From Sulfurimonas sp. HSL-1656 (GTDB lineage Bacteria; Campylobacterota; Campylobacteria; Campylobacterales; Sulfurimonadaceae): DNA of 64,000 nt. The notes beneath the pieces are model-generated. The model was not told the origin of the DNA. It did no database searches and saw only the letters and a program-made list of their open reading frames with translations. Both the position numbers and the translations under genes were made by a program. Shown here piece by piece: positions 48,893 through 57,603 of this stretch. The stretch lies in assembly GCF_039645585.1 (NCBI RefSeq), contig NZ_CP147915.1, forward strand, positions 372,001 through 436,000, in the 5' to 3' direction. Position 1 is the stretch's first letter; every line of letters begins with the position of its first letter.

Positions 48893-49456
48893 ATGGCCGC
48901 ACCCCTCCGCCTCGCCTCCGCCTCGCAAAGCCGGGCCCTGCTGTTAGCGCAGGCCGGGATCGATTTTATCCAGACCCCGGTGGATTACGACGAGGAGAAG
49001 ATCGTCGCCTCTTCGCCGAAAAACTTCGTCTACCAGGCGACGGTGGGCAAGTACGAGGAGGGGATGCGGACCTTCGGCATGGAGGAACACCCGCTCCTCG
49101 TCGCCGACTCCGTCGTCACCTCGCAGGGGCAGATCCTCCGCAAGGCGCGCTGCCTTGACGACGCGCGCAATATCCTGATGACGCAGAGCGGGAACGTCAC
49201 CTCCATCATCACCTGCATGATCTACCACTCCCCCCGCCTGAAGCTTATTGACATCTCTGCGACAGACTACCTCTTCGCCCCTTTCGACCCCGAGGACCTG
49301 GAGCGCTACCTTGACTCCGGGGAGTGGCGGGGCAAAGCCGGGGGCTGCATGGTCGAAGGCTTCTGCAAACCCTATATCCGCAGCGTTCGCGGAAACGAAA
49401 GCACGGCGATGGGGCTCAACGTCGAGGCCCTAAAACCATTCCTGGAGGGCTTATGA
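48893..49456 (+). CDS. maf: Maf-like nucleotide pyrophosphatase
   Basis: 187 residues with the family opening LASASQSRALLLAQAGIDF and the VADSVVTSQGQ active-site strand. Maf proteins hydrolyse canonical or modified dTTP/UTP/CTP. The usual arginine pair after LASAS (SPRR) is replaced here by SQSR, and the KPxD-like loop is KARCLDDA, so this is a divergent subclass. It overlaps the next start by ATGA. Confidence 0.8.
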   Translation: MAAPLRLASASQSRALLLAQAGIDFIQTPVDYDEEKIVASSPKNFVYQATVGKYEEGMRTFGMEEHPLLVADSVVTSQGQILRKARCLDDARNILMTQSGNVTSIITCMIYHSPRLKLIDISATDYLFAPFDPEDLERYLDSGEWRGKAGGCMVEGFCKPYIRSVRGNESTAMGLNVEALKPFLEGL

Positions 49457-50205
49457 AACGACTTGCTGCCGCATTGATGCTGATACTGATGATCGCCGGC
49501 TGTGCCAAAACCCCCGTGACGGGGCGTTCCCAGCTGATCCTGATCTCCAACGAACAGGAGGTCTCGCTGGGGCTCAGCGAGTCCGAAAAGCTCAAACAGA
49601 GTGCCAAGCTCTCAACGGACAAAGCCCTGACGGAACGTATCCGCCGTATCGGGCAACGGATCGCCGCGGTAAGCGGCAGGGACGATTTCCAGTGGGAGTT
49701 CAACGTCATCGAATCCGACACCCTCAACGCCTTCTGTCTCCCCGGCGGGAAGGTCTACTTCTACACGGGCCTCATCAAACTGACGGCGAACGACGACCAG
49801 ATCGCAACGGTAATGGGGCATGAGATCGCCCATGCCCTCGCGCGCCACGGCGCGGAGCGGATGTCGATGCAGATGGTCAGCAATACAGGCGGCCAGCTGC
49901 TCGGCGCGGCCATCGGGGTGCCCGCGGAGTACCAGGGGCTTTACAGCCAGGCCTACGGGCTCTCTACGCAGCTGGGGGTGCTGCTGCCCTATAGTCGGAA
50001 ACATGAATCCGAGGCGGACCAGATCGGCATCTACCTGATGTGGAAAGCGGGCTTCGATCCGAACCAGGCGGTGGCGTTCTGGCAGAAGATGAAAGAGGCC
50101 TCCGGAGGCAAGAAAGCGCCGGAGTTTCTCTCGACCCACCCGTCGGACCAATCGCGTATCGATGCGATCAGGGCTTTTGTGAAGAGCCTCCCGGAACAGC
50201 GATGA
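49453..50205 (+). CDS. M48-family metallopeptidase lipoprotein (BepA/LoiP-like)
   Basis: 250 residues. Lipobox IAGC with Cys17, then CAKTPVTGRSQL, typical of the family. The zinc site is HEIAHALARH (about residues 121-130), and the third ligand lies in SRKHESEADQIGIYLM. These periplasmic peptidases degrade misassembled outer-membrane proteins. The ATG at 49453 overlaps maf and gives the lipoprotein signal. Coupled to bioF by ATGA. Confidence 0.9.
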   Translation: MKRLAAALMLILMIAGCAKTPVTGRSQLILISNEQEVSLGLSESEKLKQSAKLSTDKALTERIRRIGQRIAAVSGRDDFQWEFNVIESDTLNAFCLPGGKVYFYTGLIKLTANDDQIATVMGHEIAHALARHGAERMSMQMVSNTGGQLLGAAIGVPAEYQGLYSQAYGLSTQLGVLLPYSRKHESEADQIGIYLMWKAGFDPNQAVAFWQKMKEASGGKKAPEFLSTHPSDQSRIDAIRAFVKSLPEQR

Positions 50206-51299
50206 ACTATTACGACAAAGAGCTGGCCGCACTCCGGCACGCCGGCCGTTTCAGAACGCGCCGCGTGTTCGGTGCGGAGACGGTCGACCTCGCCTCAAAC
50301 GACTACCTGGGGCTGGCGGAGAAACCGAAGCTCTTTGACGCCGCCGTTGCGCGGCTTCGCGGGGAGAGGGTGCACGCCCCCAAGGCTTCGATGCTCGTCA
50401 ACGGCTACCACGCGATCCACCGGGAGTTCGAAGATGCACTCTGTGAGGCCAACGGGTTTGAAGCGGGGATCGTCATGGGCAGCGGGTTCAACGCGAACCT
50501 TGCGATGATCGAGGCCCTGGTGCGCCGCGGCGATGAGCTCTTTATAGATGCGAAGTACCATGCCAGCGGGGTGCTGGCCGCCAAACTCGTCGAGGGGAAG
50601 GTGACCTATTTCGGGCACAACGACACCCGGGAGCTGGAGGAGAAACTGGCCGCTTCCGATGCCCGCCGCCGCATCATCGCCGTCGAGGGCATCTACTCGA
50701 TGGACGGGGACCTGATGGCACGCGAGATCTTCGACATCGCCGAGCGGCACGACGCCCTGCTGATCGTGGATGAGGCGCACAGCAGCGGGGTCGTCGGGTC
50801 GAGGCTGCTCGGGGTTTTCGATCTCTACGGCATCACGCCGAAGCCCAACCACCTCAAGATGGGAACGCTGGGGAAGGCTTACGGCAGTTTCGGCGCCTAC
50901 GTGCTCGCCTCACGCCACATCACGGATTATCTGCTCAACCGGGCCAAACCCGTCATCTATGCAACGGCGCCCTCCCTCTTCGACACGGCCCTGGCCCATG
51001 CGTCGCTGCGCCATATCCTGGAACATGCCGGGGAACTGCATGCCCAGGTCGAAACGCGCCGTGCGATGATGAACACCGTGCTCGGGATCAATGCCGACGG
51101 CCTTATCGCGGCCGTTCCCGTCGGCGACAACCGGAAGGTGATGGCGGTCCAGGCGGCGCTGCTGGAAGAGGGGATACTCGTAGGTGCCATCCGCCAGCCG
51201 ACGGTGGAGCGGGCGATCGTCCGGCTCATCGGACGTCTTGGGGTCGACGAGGCACAGCTGCGGCGCGGTTGCGAGATTGTCGCCGCTTGGGTAAAATAG
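50202..51299 (+). CDS. bioF: 8-amino-7-oxononanoate synthase
   Basis: 365 residues. PLP-dependent oxoamine synthase that condenses pimeloyl and alanine in biotin synthesis. It carries LASNDYLGLAEK, PKASMLVNGYHAIHREFE, DEAHSSGVVG and the PLP lysine in GTLGKAYGSFGAY. The sequence is close in style to the Helicobacter enzyme. No other biotin gene is adjacent; it sits in a coupled run with envelope genes. An alternative substrate in the same family cannot be ruled out. Confidence 0.85.
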   Translation: MNYYDKELAALRHAGRFRTRRVFGAETVDLASNDYLGLAEKPKLFDAAVARLRGERVHAPKASMLVNGYHAIHREFEDALCEANGFEAGIVMGSGFNANLAMIEALVRRGDELFIDAKYHASGVLAAKLVEGKVTYFGHNDTRELEEKLAASDARRRIIAVEGIYSMDGDLMAREIFDIAERHDALLIVDEAHSSGVVGSRLLGVFDLYGITPKPNHLKMGTLGKAYGSFGAYVLASRHITDYLLNRAKPVIYATAPSLFDTALAHASLRHILEHAGELHAQVETRRAMMNTVLGINADGLIAAVPVGDNRKVMAVQAALLEEGILVGAIRQPTVERAIVRLIGRLGVDEAQLRRGCEIVAAWVK

Positions 51300-51304
51300 G
51301 CGCG

Positions 51305-52000
51305 ATGATTCAGGTCAAACGTTTACGGATCGATTTTGACGGCAGTACGCTGGTGGACATTGCCTTCGGCATTGAGAGTGCGCTGGCCCTGGTGGGGCAG
51401 AGCGGCAGCGGGAAAAGCCTGACGCTTAAGGCATTGCTGGGGATGCTCCCGTCTGCGATGACGCCGACGATCGAGCTGGAAGCCCCCTTTGAGCTTCGCC
51501 GCGGCGAGACCGTCGCTTTTGTGCCCCAGAACCCCTTTACGGCCCTCTCCCCTCTGACACGGGTGGGGCGCCATTTTGACGGGGTGACCCGGGGGGAGGC
51601 GGAAACGCTGATGGCCCGGGTGGGGCTGGATGCGGCCCTGCTGGACCGGTTCCCGCCGGAGCTCTCCGGCGGCCAGCTGCAGCGCGCCGTGATCGCCATT
51701 GCCCTGTCGCATGCACCCAAACTGCTGCTGCTCGACGAGCCGACAACGGCCCTTGACCCTGAGACGCGGCGTGTCATCATCGCACTGCTGCGGGAGCTGC
51801 AGACACAGATGGGCTTCAGCATGCTCTTCGTTACCCACGACATCGTCTCGGCCCGCGCGCTCTGCAACGAGGTATGCGTCATCCGCGAGGGGGCTGTCGT
51901 GGAACAGGGTGCGATGGCACAGGTGATGGCGTCGCCCCAACATGCGTATACGCGTACACTGATCGAATCAAGTTTCGCCGGAAGGGAGTTTAGAACGTGA
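51305..52000 (+). CDS. ABC transporter ATP-binding protein, peptide/nickel type, without visible permease
   Basis: 231 residues. Walker A GQSGSGKS, Q loop FVPQNPFTALSP (typical of the Opp/Dpp/Nik class), signature LSGGQLQRAVIA, Walker B LLLLDEPTTALD, and the H loop in VTHDI. The protein is short, lacking most of the C-terminal oligopeptide-binding extension. No permease or binding protein is encoded on either side. The start at 51305 lies 5 bases after bioF; the stop overlaps the PBP1a GTG. Confidence 0.88.
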   Translation: MIQVKRLRIDFDGSTLVDIAFGIESALALVGQSGSGKSLTLKALLGMLPSAMTPTIELEAPFELRRGETVAFVPQNPFTALSPLTRVGRHFDGVTRGEAETLMARVGLDAALLDRFPPELSGGQLQRAVIAIALSHAPKLLLLDEPTTALDPETRRVIIALLRELQTQMGFSMLFVTHDIVSARALCNEVCVIREGAVVEQGAMAQVMASPQHAYTRTLIESSFAGREFRT

Positions 52001-53943
52001 AAAAAATGCTGCTGTGGGGAGGCCTGGCCGGTGTGGTCGCCCTGTTCCTTTTCGTCGGTTACTTCGTGGCGCAGTACGGGCATGAGACCCGCAAACTGGT
52101 CCGCTACAATCCGCCGCTGACCACCTATATCTTTGACCGCAACGGCGAGAAGATCGCCAATATCTTCGACAAGGAGAACCGCGCGTTCGCAACGTTCGAC
52201 GAGATTCCGCCGCAGGTGATCGAAGCGCTCCTTGCCATCGAGGATACGACCTTCTTCGAGCACCGCGGTGTCAATGTCGATGCCATTTTCCGTGCGATCA
52301 TCAAGGATATCAAAGCCGGAAAACTGGTGGAAGGGGCCAGTACGATCACCCAGCAGCTCGTCAAAAACACCCTCCTGACACGGGAGAAGAAGTTTTCGCG
52401 CAAGCTCAAGGAGTTGATCTTCTCGCTGAAACTCGAAACGGAGCTGAGCAAAGAGGAGATCCTGGAGCGCTACCTCAACGCCATCTACCTCGGGCACGGC
52501 TACTACGGCATCAAAACGGCGGCGATGGGCTATTTCCACAAACCGCTGAACCGCCTGACGCTCAAAGAGACCGCCGTGCTCGTCGGCCTGCCGAAGGCCC
52601 CCTCTTTTTATGCGCCGACCCGCAACTACGAACTCTCCCTGGGACGGGCGAACCGCGTCATTGCGCGTATGCATGACTTGGGATGGGTGGATGACGAAAC
52701 GTACAACACGGCGATGCAGGAGCGTCCGGAAGTGTTTGACGAAACCCTGACGCAGAATCAGGCGCCTTATGTCACGGACGAGGTCCTGCGGCGTGCGGAG
52801 GTACTCTACCCCGATATCCGGACGGGAGGGTACACGATCAATACGACCGTGGATCTGCGGCTGCAGGGGGCGGGGCAGTCGGCCCTCTCATACGCTTACG
52901 AGGGGATCATCAACCGCGCACTGGAGCGCGACAAGGACGCCAACGCGAGCCAGTTCGAACAGCTCAACGGCGCACTGGTCAGTATCGACCCGGTCACGGG
53001 CGAAATCCTCGCGCTGGTGGGCGGGGTGGATTACACCAAGAGCGCCTTCAACCGGGCAACGCAGGCCCGCCGCCAGCCGGGGTCGGCCTTCAAACCCTTC
53101 ATCTACCAGGTGGCGCTTGACCTGGGGTACTCGCCGGCGACGGAGCTCGTCGATATCGCACGTACCTACGACTATGAGACGGAGGGGAGCGAGAAGAAGT
53201 GGCAACCCAAGAACTATGAACGCGACTACAAAGGGCTGATCACCCTGCGCGAAGCACTGGTGCATTCGCGCAACCTCGCAACCATCAACCTGGTGACGGA
53301 TATCGGGCTGTCGCGTATCTACCGCGAGCTCTCACGCTATCAGTTCGCCGGCCTGCCGAAGGACCTCTCACTGGCCCTGGGCAGTATCACCCTCTCACCG
53401 GTCGAACTGGCCGGGGCCTACAGCTCCTTTGCCGCGGGCGGGGTCCAGAGTGAACCCTTCCTCATCACGAGCATCGACAAACACGGCTCACACTACGATG
53501 CGCTGCCGAAGCGGCGCGAGATTACGAGTCCGGCCCAGGCGTTCCTGATGACGACGATCCTGCGTGACGTCGTACTGCGGGGCACGGGGCGTGCTTCGGC
53601 CGTGGGCGGCATCGAGACCGCCGGGAAGACGGGAACGACGAACAACTCCATCGATGCCTGGTTCGCCGGCTATTCGCCGAGCGTCGAGACTATCGTCTGG
53701 TTCGGGAACGACGACAATACGCCGCTGCCGAAAAAAGAGACGGGGGGCCGTGCGGCGGCCCCGGCATTCCGGAAATACTATACCCAGCTCCTGCACCTCT
53801 TCCCGCAGGTTCAACGCAAATTCGAGATGCCCGAGGGGGTGACGAAGGTTGAACGCAACGGTGCCGAGGAGTTCTTTACCAAGGCCTCCCCGCCGCCGGT
53901 GGAGAAGATGCCTTCCGAAGCCGAGGACGGTCTGCTCTTCTAA
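51997..53943 (+). CDS. pbpA: Bifunctional peptidoglycan synthase PBP1a (class A)
   Basis: 648 residues from a GTG start with GGGAGT upstream. A membrane anchor (about 5-25), the GT51 glycosyltransferase domain (AIEDTTFFEHRGVN; GASTITQQLVKN), and the transpeptidase domain with QPGSAFKPF (SxxK), HSRNLA (SxN) and AGKTGTTN. It polymerises and cross-links lipid II made by MurG. Adjacency of bioF and PBP1a is also known in Helicobacter. Confidence 0.94.
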   Translation: MKKMLLWGGLAGVVALFLFVGYFVAQYGHETRKLVRYNPPLTTYIFDRNGEKIANIFDKENRAFATFDEIPPQVIEALLAIEDTTFFEHRGVNVDAIFRAIIKDIKAGKLVEGASTITQQLVKNTLLTREKKFSRKLKELIFSLKLETELSKEEILERYLNAIYLGHGYYGIKTAAMGYFHKPLNRLTLKETAVLVGLPKAPSFYAPTRNYELSLGRANRVIARMHDLGWVDDETYNTAMQERPEVFDETLTQNQAPYVTDEVLRRAEVLYPDIRTGGYTINTTVDLRLQGAGQSALSYAYEGIINRALERDKDANASQFEQLNGALVSIDPVTGEILALVGGVDYTKSAFNRATQARRQPGSAFKPFIYQVALDLGYSPATELVDIARTYDYETEGSEKKWQPKNYERDYKGLITLREALVHSRNLATINLVTDIGLSRIYRELSRYQFAGLPKDLSLALGSITLSPVELAGAYSSFAAGGVQSEPFLITSIDKHGSHYDALPKRREITSPAQAFLMTTILRDVVLRGTGRASAVGGIETAGKTGTTNNSIDAWFAGYSPSVETIVWFGNDDNTPLPKKETGGRAAAPAFRKYYTQLLHLFPQVQRKFEMPEGVTKVERNGAEEFFTKASPPPVEKMPSEAEDGLLF

Positions 53944-53953
53944 ACGCCTGTGC

Positions 53954-53959
53954 TACAAT
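53954..53959 (+). promoter_or_regulatory. Extended -10 box (TGCTACAAT) for the gene at 53977
   Basis: TGCTACAAT, an extended -10, with AAGGAG (53966-53971) between it and the ATG. Confidence 0.5.
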
Positions 53960-53976
53960 GGCCCCAAGGAGTCCCT

Positions 53977-54450
53977 ATGAAAAAGATCACCCTTGGCATT
54001 ATGGCGACGGCGCTCCTGCTCCAGGCGGGGGTTTTTGATCGCGGGTCGAAGAGTGTGGCAGTGACGGTGGGCAGTGGCAGCGGCTTTGACAATACCTATA
54101 CGATCGTGGGCATCAGTGCGAACTATTTTGCCATGAACGGTCTCGCTGTCGGCGTGGGCTACCGCGGCTGGTTCGGCGGGACACCCGCGATGAACGAGGT
54201 CGACCTCCCTGTCACCTATTTCCTCCCGCTTAGCGCTACGCTTCGACCTTATGCCGGTGGCTTTTACCGGCACACTTTCATCAGCGGCGACTATGACGAT
54301 TACGAAACCCTCGGCGCACGGGCCGGGATCGCCTACGCCGAAGGACGCGTTTACCTGTCGGCAGGATGGGCCGAGGAGTGGTACAGCCGCAGTAACGGCG
54401 ATACGGTAAGACGCGGTTACCCGGAACTTACCGCCGCCATCAGTTTCTAG
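53977..54450 (+). CDS. Small outer-membrane beta-barrel protein
   Basis: 157 residues with a signal peptide (MKKITLGIMATALLLQAGVF). The rest is a pattern of eight or so short amphipathic strands with Gly/Asn turns (AVTVGSGSGFDNTYTIVGISANYF; GLAVGVGYRGWFGG) ending in an aromatic residue (TAAISF). It resembles small OmpA-barrel or OmpW-like proteins. Function is unknown. AAGGAG lies 5 bases before the ATG. Confidence 0.75.
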   Translation: MKKITLGIMATALLLQAGVFDRGSKSVAVTVGSGSGFDNTYTIVGISANYFAMNGLAVGVGYRGWFGGTPAMNEVDLPVTYFLPLSATLRPYAGGFYRHTFISGDYDDYETLGARAGIAYAEGRVYLSAGWAEEWYSRSNGDTVRRGYPELTAAISF

Positions 54451-54560
54451 ACTTTACGGCTACGAGGAAAGTAGCGGGTAGAGGGAAAGAATAGACTGTT
54501 GAGTGGGAAAAACTGTGTTGACGATGTCAATAGCTATATGGGGTTTAATGGACATAACGC

Positions 54561-54779
54561 CACTGTCGGAAACAGCGGTGTGCTTTTGTCCTCGCATTGC
54601 TGCGGAATTCCACTGCGCTACATGTGCCATAGCGGCTGAGCGTAGCGAGACGGGGCTTTGCATTTGATGCATGATGATGACGCTGCCGAAAGCAGCGTTG
54701 TACTTTTGTCCTCGCATTGCTTCGGAATTCCGCTGTGCTACATGCGCCACAGCGGCCAGCGTAGTGATACGGGGTTTTA
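54561..54779. repeat. 120-bp tandem direct repeat, two units
   Basis: Unit 1 (54561-54660) and unit 2 (54681-54779) match at about 83% with a period of exactly 120 bases. The most conserved part is CTTTTGTCCTCGCATTGC. Each unit starts with a small hairpin (unit 2: ACGCTGC/GCAGCGT), and unit 2 has CCGCTGTG/CACAGCGG. The repeat fills most of the 345-base gap between two convergent genes. The remaining part (54451-54548) shows nothing I can name. Minus-strand open frames here look accidental. Confidence 0.8.
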
Positions 54780-54790
54780 CTCCGTATCAC
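54764..54790 (-). terminator. Hairpin terminator after leuA
   Basis: GTGATACGG (54764-54772) pairs perfectly with CCGTATCAC (54782-54790). It lies 5 bases beyond the leuA stop on the minus strand, at the end of direct-repeat unit 2. Confidence 0.5.
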
Positions 54791-54795
54791 GTGTA

Positions 54796-56466
54796 TTAGG
54801 AATGATACGCCCGGTTCAGGGCGCTGAACATCGCCATAACGCCGGCGATGGTAATGTCGTTGTCGCGTCCGACACCGAAGAAGGAGCCGAAATCCTCCGT
54901 CTCGATCTCGATGTAGGCGACGGCCTTGGCCGAGGACTGCTCCCCGCAGGAGTGCTCGGCATAGGAGCGCAGTACGAAGGCGTGCGGGAACTTCTCGGCC
55001 AGCGCCTTCCGACAGGCGTCAATAGGCCCGTTGCCCTGTCCCGTGCTCGTAATCTCTTCGCCCTCATAGCGGTAGGTCAGCTTGACGGTGACGATCCCGC
55101 TTTTCGACGTCTCCGAGTTGACAGCCATATCGATGAACTCGATGTATTGCGGTACCTCGAAATAGGTCTTTTCGAAGATCCCCAGGATCTCCTCTGCCGT
55201 CAGTTCGCGCCCTTCGACATCCGTGACGCCCTGAACGATGCGCCCGATCTCCGGGTGCATCTTCTTGGGAACCTGGTAGCCGAATTTATCCTCGAGGATA
55301 TAGGCGACACCCCCTTTGCCCGACTGCGAATTGATACGGATGATGCTCTCATACGTCCGGCCGACGTCGGCCGGGTCGATCGGCAGGTAGGGGACCTCCC
55401 AGAATGGCTCGCTTTTCGCACGCTGGTAGGCCAGTCCTTTGTTGATGGCATCCTGGTGGGAGCCGGAAAAGGCCGTATAGACCAGTTCGCCCACGTAGGG
55501 GTGGCGGACATGGGTCTCGATGTCGGTACAGCGCTCGACGACATCGACGACGGTGTTGACGTCGCCGAAATCGAGCCCGGGGTCGACGCCCTGGGTATAC
55601 ATGTTCAGCGCCAGCGTGATAATGTCGACGTTCCCGGTCCGTTCGCCGTTGCTGAGCAGGGTCCCCTCCACGCGGTCCGCTCCCGCCAGCAGCGCCAGCT
55701 CGGTCGCCGCGACTGAGGTGCCGCGGTCGTTGTGCGTATGCGTCGAGATGAGGATGTGCTCCCGGTTGTCCAGGTGGCGGCTCATCCACTCGATCTGGTC
55801 GGCATAGATGTTCGGCGTCGCCATCTCCACCGTCGCCGGCAGGTTGATGATCACCGGGCGCTCGGCGCTGATGCCCCAGCGTGCCGTTACGGCGTTACAG
55901 ATCTGTGCGGCAAACTCCATCTCGGTCCCGGTAAAGCTCTCCGGCGAATATTCCAGGGTGATCTCGCCTTCAAACGACGCCGCACGGCTCTTGACCATAT
56001 CGACGCCTTCGAGCGCCAGTGCGGTGATGTCGTCCTGCTCTTTTTTGAAGACGATCTTGCGCTGTGCCGTCGACGTCGAGTTGTACAGGTGCACGATCGC
56101 CTTCTTGACGCCCTGGAGCGCCTCGAAGGTTTTGTCGATCAGGTGCTCACGCGCCTGGACCAGGACCTGGATGGTCACGTCGTCCGGGATCAGGCCTCTC
56201 TCGACCAGGGTGCGCAGAAAGTCGAATTCGACCTTGGACGCAGAGGGGAAGCCCACCTCGATGTGCTTGAAACCGAGTTTGAGCAGGAGGTCGAAGAGTT
56301 CAAGTTTCTGATCCAGATTCATCGGAGTCACCAGCGCCTGGTTGCCGTCGCGCAAGTCGACGCTGCACCAGAGCGGTGCTTTGTCGATGGTGTTGTCCGG
56401 CCACTGGCGTTGTGGCAAATCAATCTTGGGGTACGGGCGGTATTTACCGCTGTGAGCATTTTTCAT
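54796..56466 (-). CDS. leuA: 2-isopropylmalate synthase (long form)
   Basis: 556 residues. First committed step of leucine synthesis. The TIM barrel has SVDLRDGNQALVTPM near the N-terminus and the metal site STHTHNDRGTSVAATELALLAGADRVEGTLLSNGERTGN. The C-terminal LeuA allosteric domain follows. The length and start pattern fit the group that includes the yeast and mycobacterial enzymes. AAGGAGGAG lies before the ATG. Confidence 0.95.
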   Translation of the reverse strand: MKNAHSGKYRPYPKIDLPQRQWPDNTIDKAPLWCSVDLRDGNQALVTPMNLDQKLELFDLLLKLGFKHIEVGFPSASKVEFDFLRTLVERGLIPDDVTIQVLVQAREHLIDKTFEALQGVKKAIVHLYNSTSTAQRKIVFKKEQDDITALALEGVDMVKSRAASFEGEITLEYSPESFTGTEMEFAAQICNAVTARWGISAERPVIINLPATVEMATPNIYADQIEWMSRHLDNREHILISTHTHNDRGTSVAATELALLAGADRVEGTLLSNGERTGNVDIITLALNMYTQGVDPGLDFGDVNTVVDVVERCTDIETHVRHPYVGELVYTAFSGSHQDAINKGLAYQRAKSEPFWEVPYLPIDPADVGRTYESIIRINSQSGKGGVAYILEDKFGYQVPKKMHPEIGRIVQGVTDVEGRELTAEEILGIFEKTYFEVPQYIEFIDMAVNSETSKSGIVTVKLTYRYEGEEITSTGQGNGPIDACRKALAEKFPHAFVLRSYAEHSCGEQSSAKAVAYIEIETEDFGSFFGVGRDNDITIAGVMAMFSALNRAYHS

Positions 56467-56517
56467 ATGCTCCTCCTTGAACTAAAATAGTCGATCTCCT
56501 GCTAGAAATCGTGCGCA

Positions 56518-56523
56518 ATTATA
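56518..56523 (-). promoter_or_regulatory. -10 box (TATAAT) for leuA
   Basis: GCTATAATTGCG on the minus strand, 52 bases before the leuA ATG. The short leader has no leucine-rich peptide, so a classical leucine attenuator is not evident. Confidence 0.55.
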
Positions 56524-56598
56524 GCAAAACTGTCACCGGGTACGGTTTTGGGGTGCCGGACGGGGGCGTCTGTTCAGTCCGCTAAAAGTTTCAGCGGG

Positions 56599-57477
56599 TC
56601 AGGGGAGGGGGAGTTCGAGGCGGAAAAGGGCCCCTCGGGCTGCGTTTTCAACGGTAAGAGAACCCTGCATCTTCTGGGCGATCTGGGTGCTCATATAGAG
56701 GCCTATTCCGGTTCCTTTGTCGTCGCGTTTGGTCGTGAAGTTGGGCTTGAAGATTTCGTCGAGCAGCTCCGGGTCGATCCCGCCGGCGCTGTCCTCCACC
56801 TCGATGTAGATATGCGCCCCTTTTTTGTAAAAGCGGATGAGGATCTCGCGCGCCTGGCTCTCGCGTTCGATAAAGGCGTCTTTGGCGTTGGCAAGGAGGT
56901 TGAGCAGCAGGTGTTTGAACTCGTTTTCGATCCCGGAGACGATGACTTCGCGCCCCTCTTCGACGGTGACGGCGATGTTATTACGCAGCATCTCGTCGTG
57001 GACCAGCAGCAGGACCGATTGGGTACAGCGTTTGAGGCCGAAGGGGCCGCTCTCCTTGTCCGGGCGGAAGAAGGTGCGGAACTCGCTCAGCGTCGAGACC
57101 ATGTGGGTGATCTGTTCCTGGATGTCCTCGACGAACTTTTCGATGTACTCCAGCGTGACGTCCCCGGCCTCGAAATCCATCTTCAGCAGGTCGCCGTACA
57201 TGGAGAGCGCGTTGAGGGGCTGTTTCCACTGGTGTGCGACGGCATCCATCATCTCGCCCATGGCCGCCATCTTCGCCTGGTTCTGCAGGACCTTTTCACG
57301 TTCCAACCGCTTGTTGATCTCTTCGATGACCCGTGATTCCAGCATCTGTTCGCGCGCAGACCCTTCGGTCGTATAGCTTTCGATCAGGAGCTCGATCTTT
57401 TCGCGCAATCCGTTGTCACACTGTTTTGACAGGGTTAGGATATCGTCGATTAGTGTCTGGGTCTTTGGCGGTTTCAC
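56599..57477 (-). CDS. Soluble sensor histidine kinase
   Basis: 292 residues, no membrane segment. An N-terminal coiled-coil region (about 20-75) leads to the H-box AHQWKQPLNAL (His82), a form common in Campylobacterota kinases. The ATPase domain carries the N box LLLNLLANAKDAF, G1 DSAGGIDPEL and G2 GTGIGLYMS. There is no cognate response regulator adjacent. It starts with GTG behind AGGA and lies in the same orientation as glnA upstream and leuA downstream. Confidence 0.88.
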   Translation of the reverse strand: MKPPKTQTLIDDILTLSKQCDNGLREKIELLIESYTTEGSAREQMLESRVIEEINKRLEREKVLQNQAKMAAMGEMMDAVAHQWKQPLNALSMYGDLLKMDFEAGDVTLEYIEKFVEDIQEQITHMVSTLSEFRTFFRPDKESGPFGLKRCTQSVLLLVHDEMLRNNIAVTVEEGREVIVSGIENEFKHLLLNLLANAKDAFIERESQAREILIRFYKKGAHIYIEVEDSAGGIDPELLDEIFKPNFTTKRDDKGTGIGLYMSTQIAQKMQGSLTVENAARGALFRLELPLP

Positions 57478-57580
57478 TCGTTCCTGTCTCTGATTCGAAA
57501 ATGTTCTGAATATATGTTTTATTTATAGCGAAAGAAGGATAAAGCGGGGCTGATTTTAGCGGAAAAAAACAAGAGGAGTT

Positions 57581-57599
57581 TACCCCCGTAACGGGGGTA
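57581..57599 (-). terminator. Hairpin terminator after glnA
   Basis: TACCCCC and GGGGGTA form a perfect 7-bp stem with a 5-base loop, 5 bases beyond the glnA stop on the minus strand. A T run follows about 13 bases later. Confidence 0.55.
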
Positions 57600-57603
57600 G
57601 GAA

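Noticed and set aside
51292-51305. Leaderless start for the ABC ATPase gene (TAAAAT 8 bases before the ATG)
   Set aside because: The box overlaps the bioF stop region in a tightly coupled run, so it is more likely chance; kept out of the leaderless list.
54460-54790. Minus-strand open frames with repeated MAHVAQ..NS.AMRGQK peptides
   Set aside because: The peptide repeat is explained by the 120-bp direct repeat, whose period is a multiple of three. There is no ribosome site, and the differences between units look like structure-preserving changes rather than codon-level conservation.
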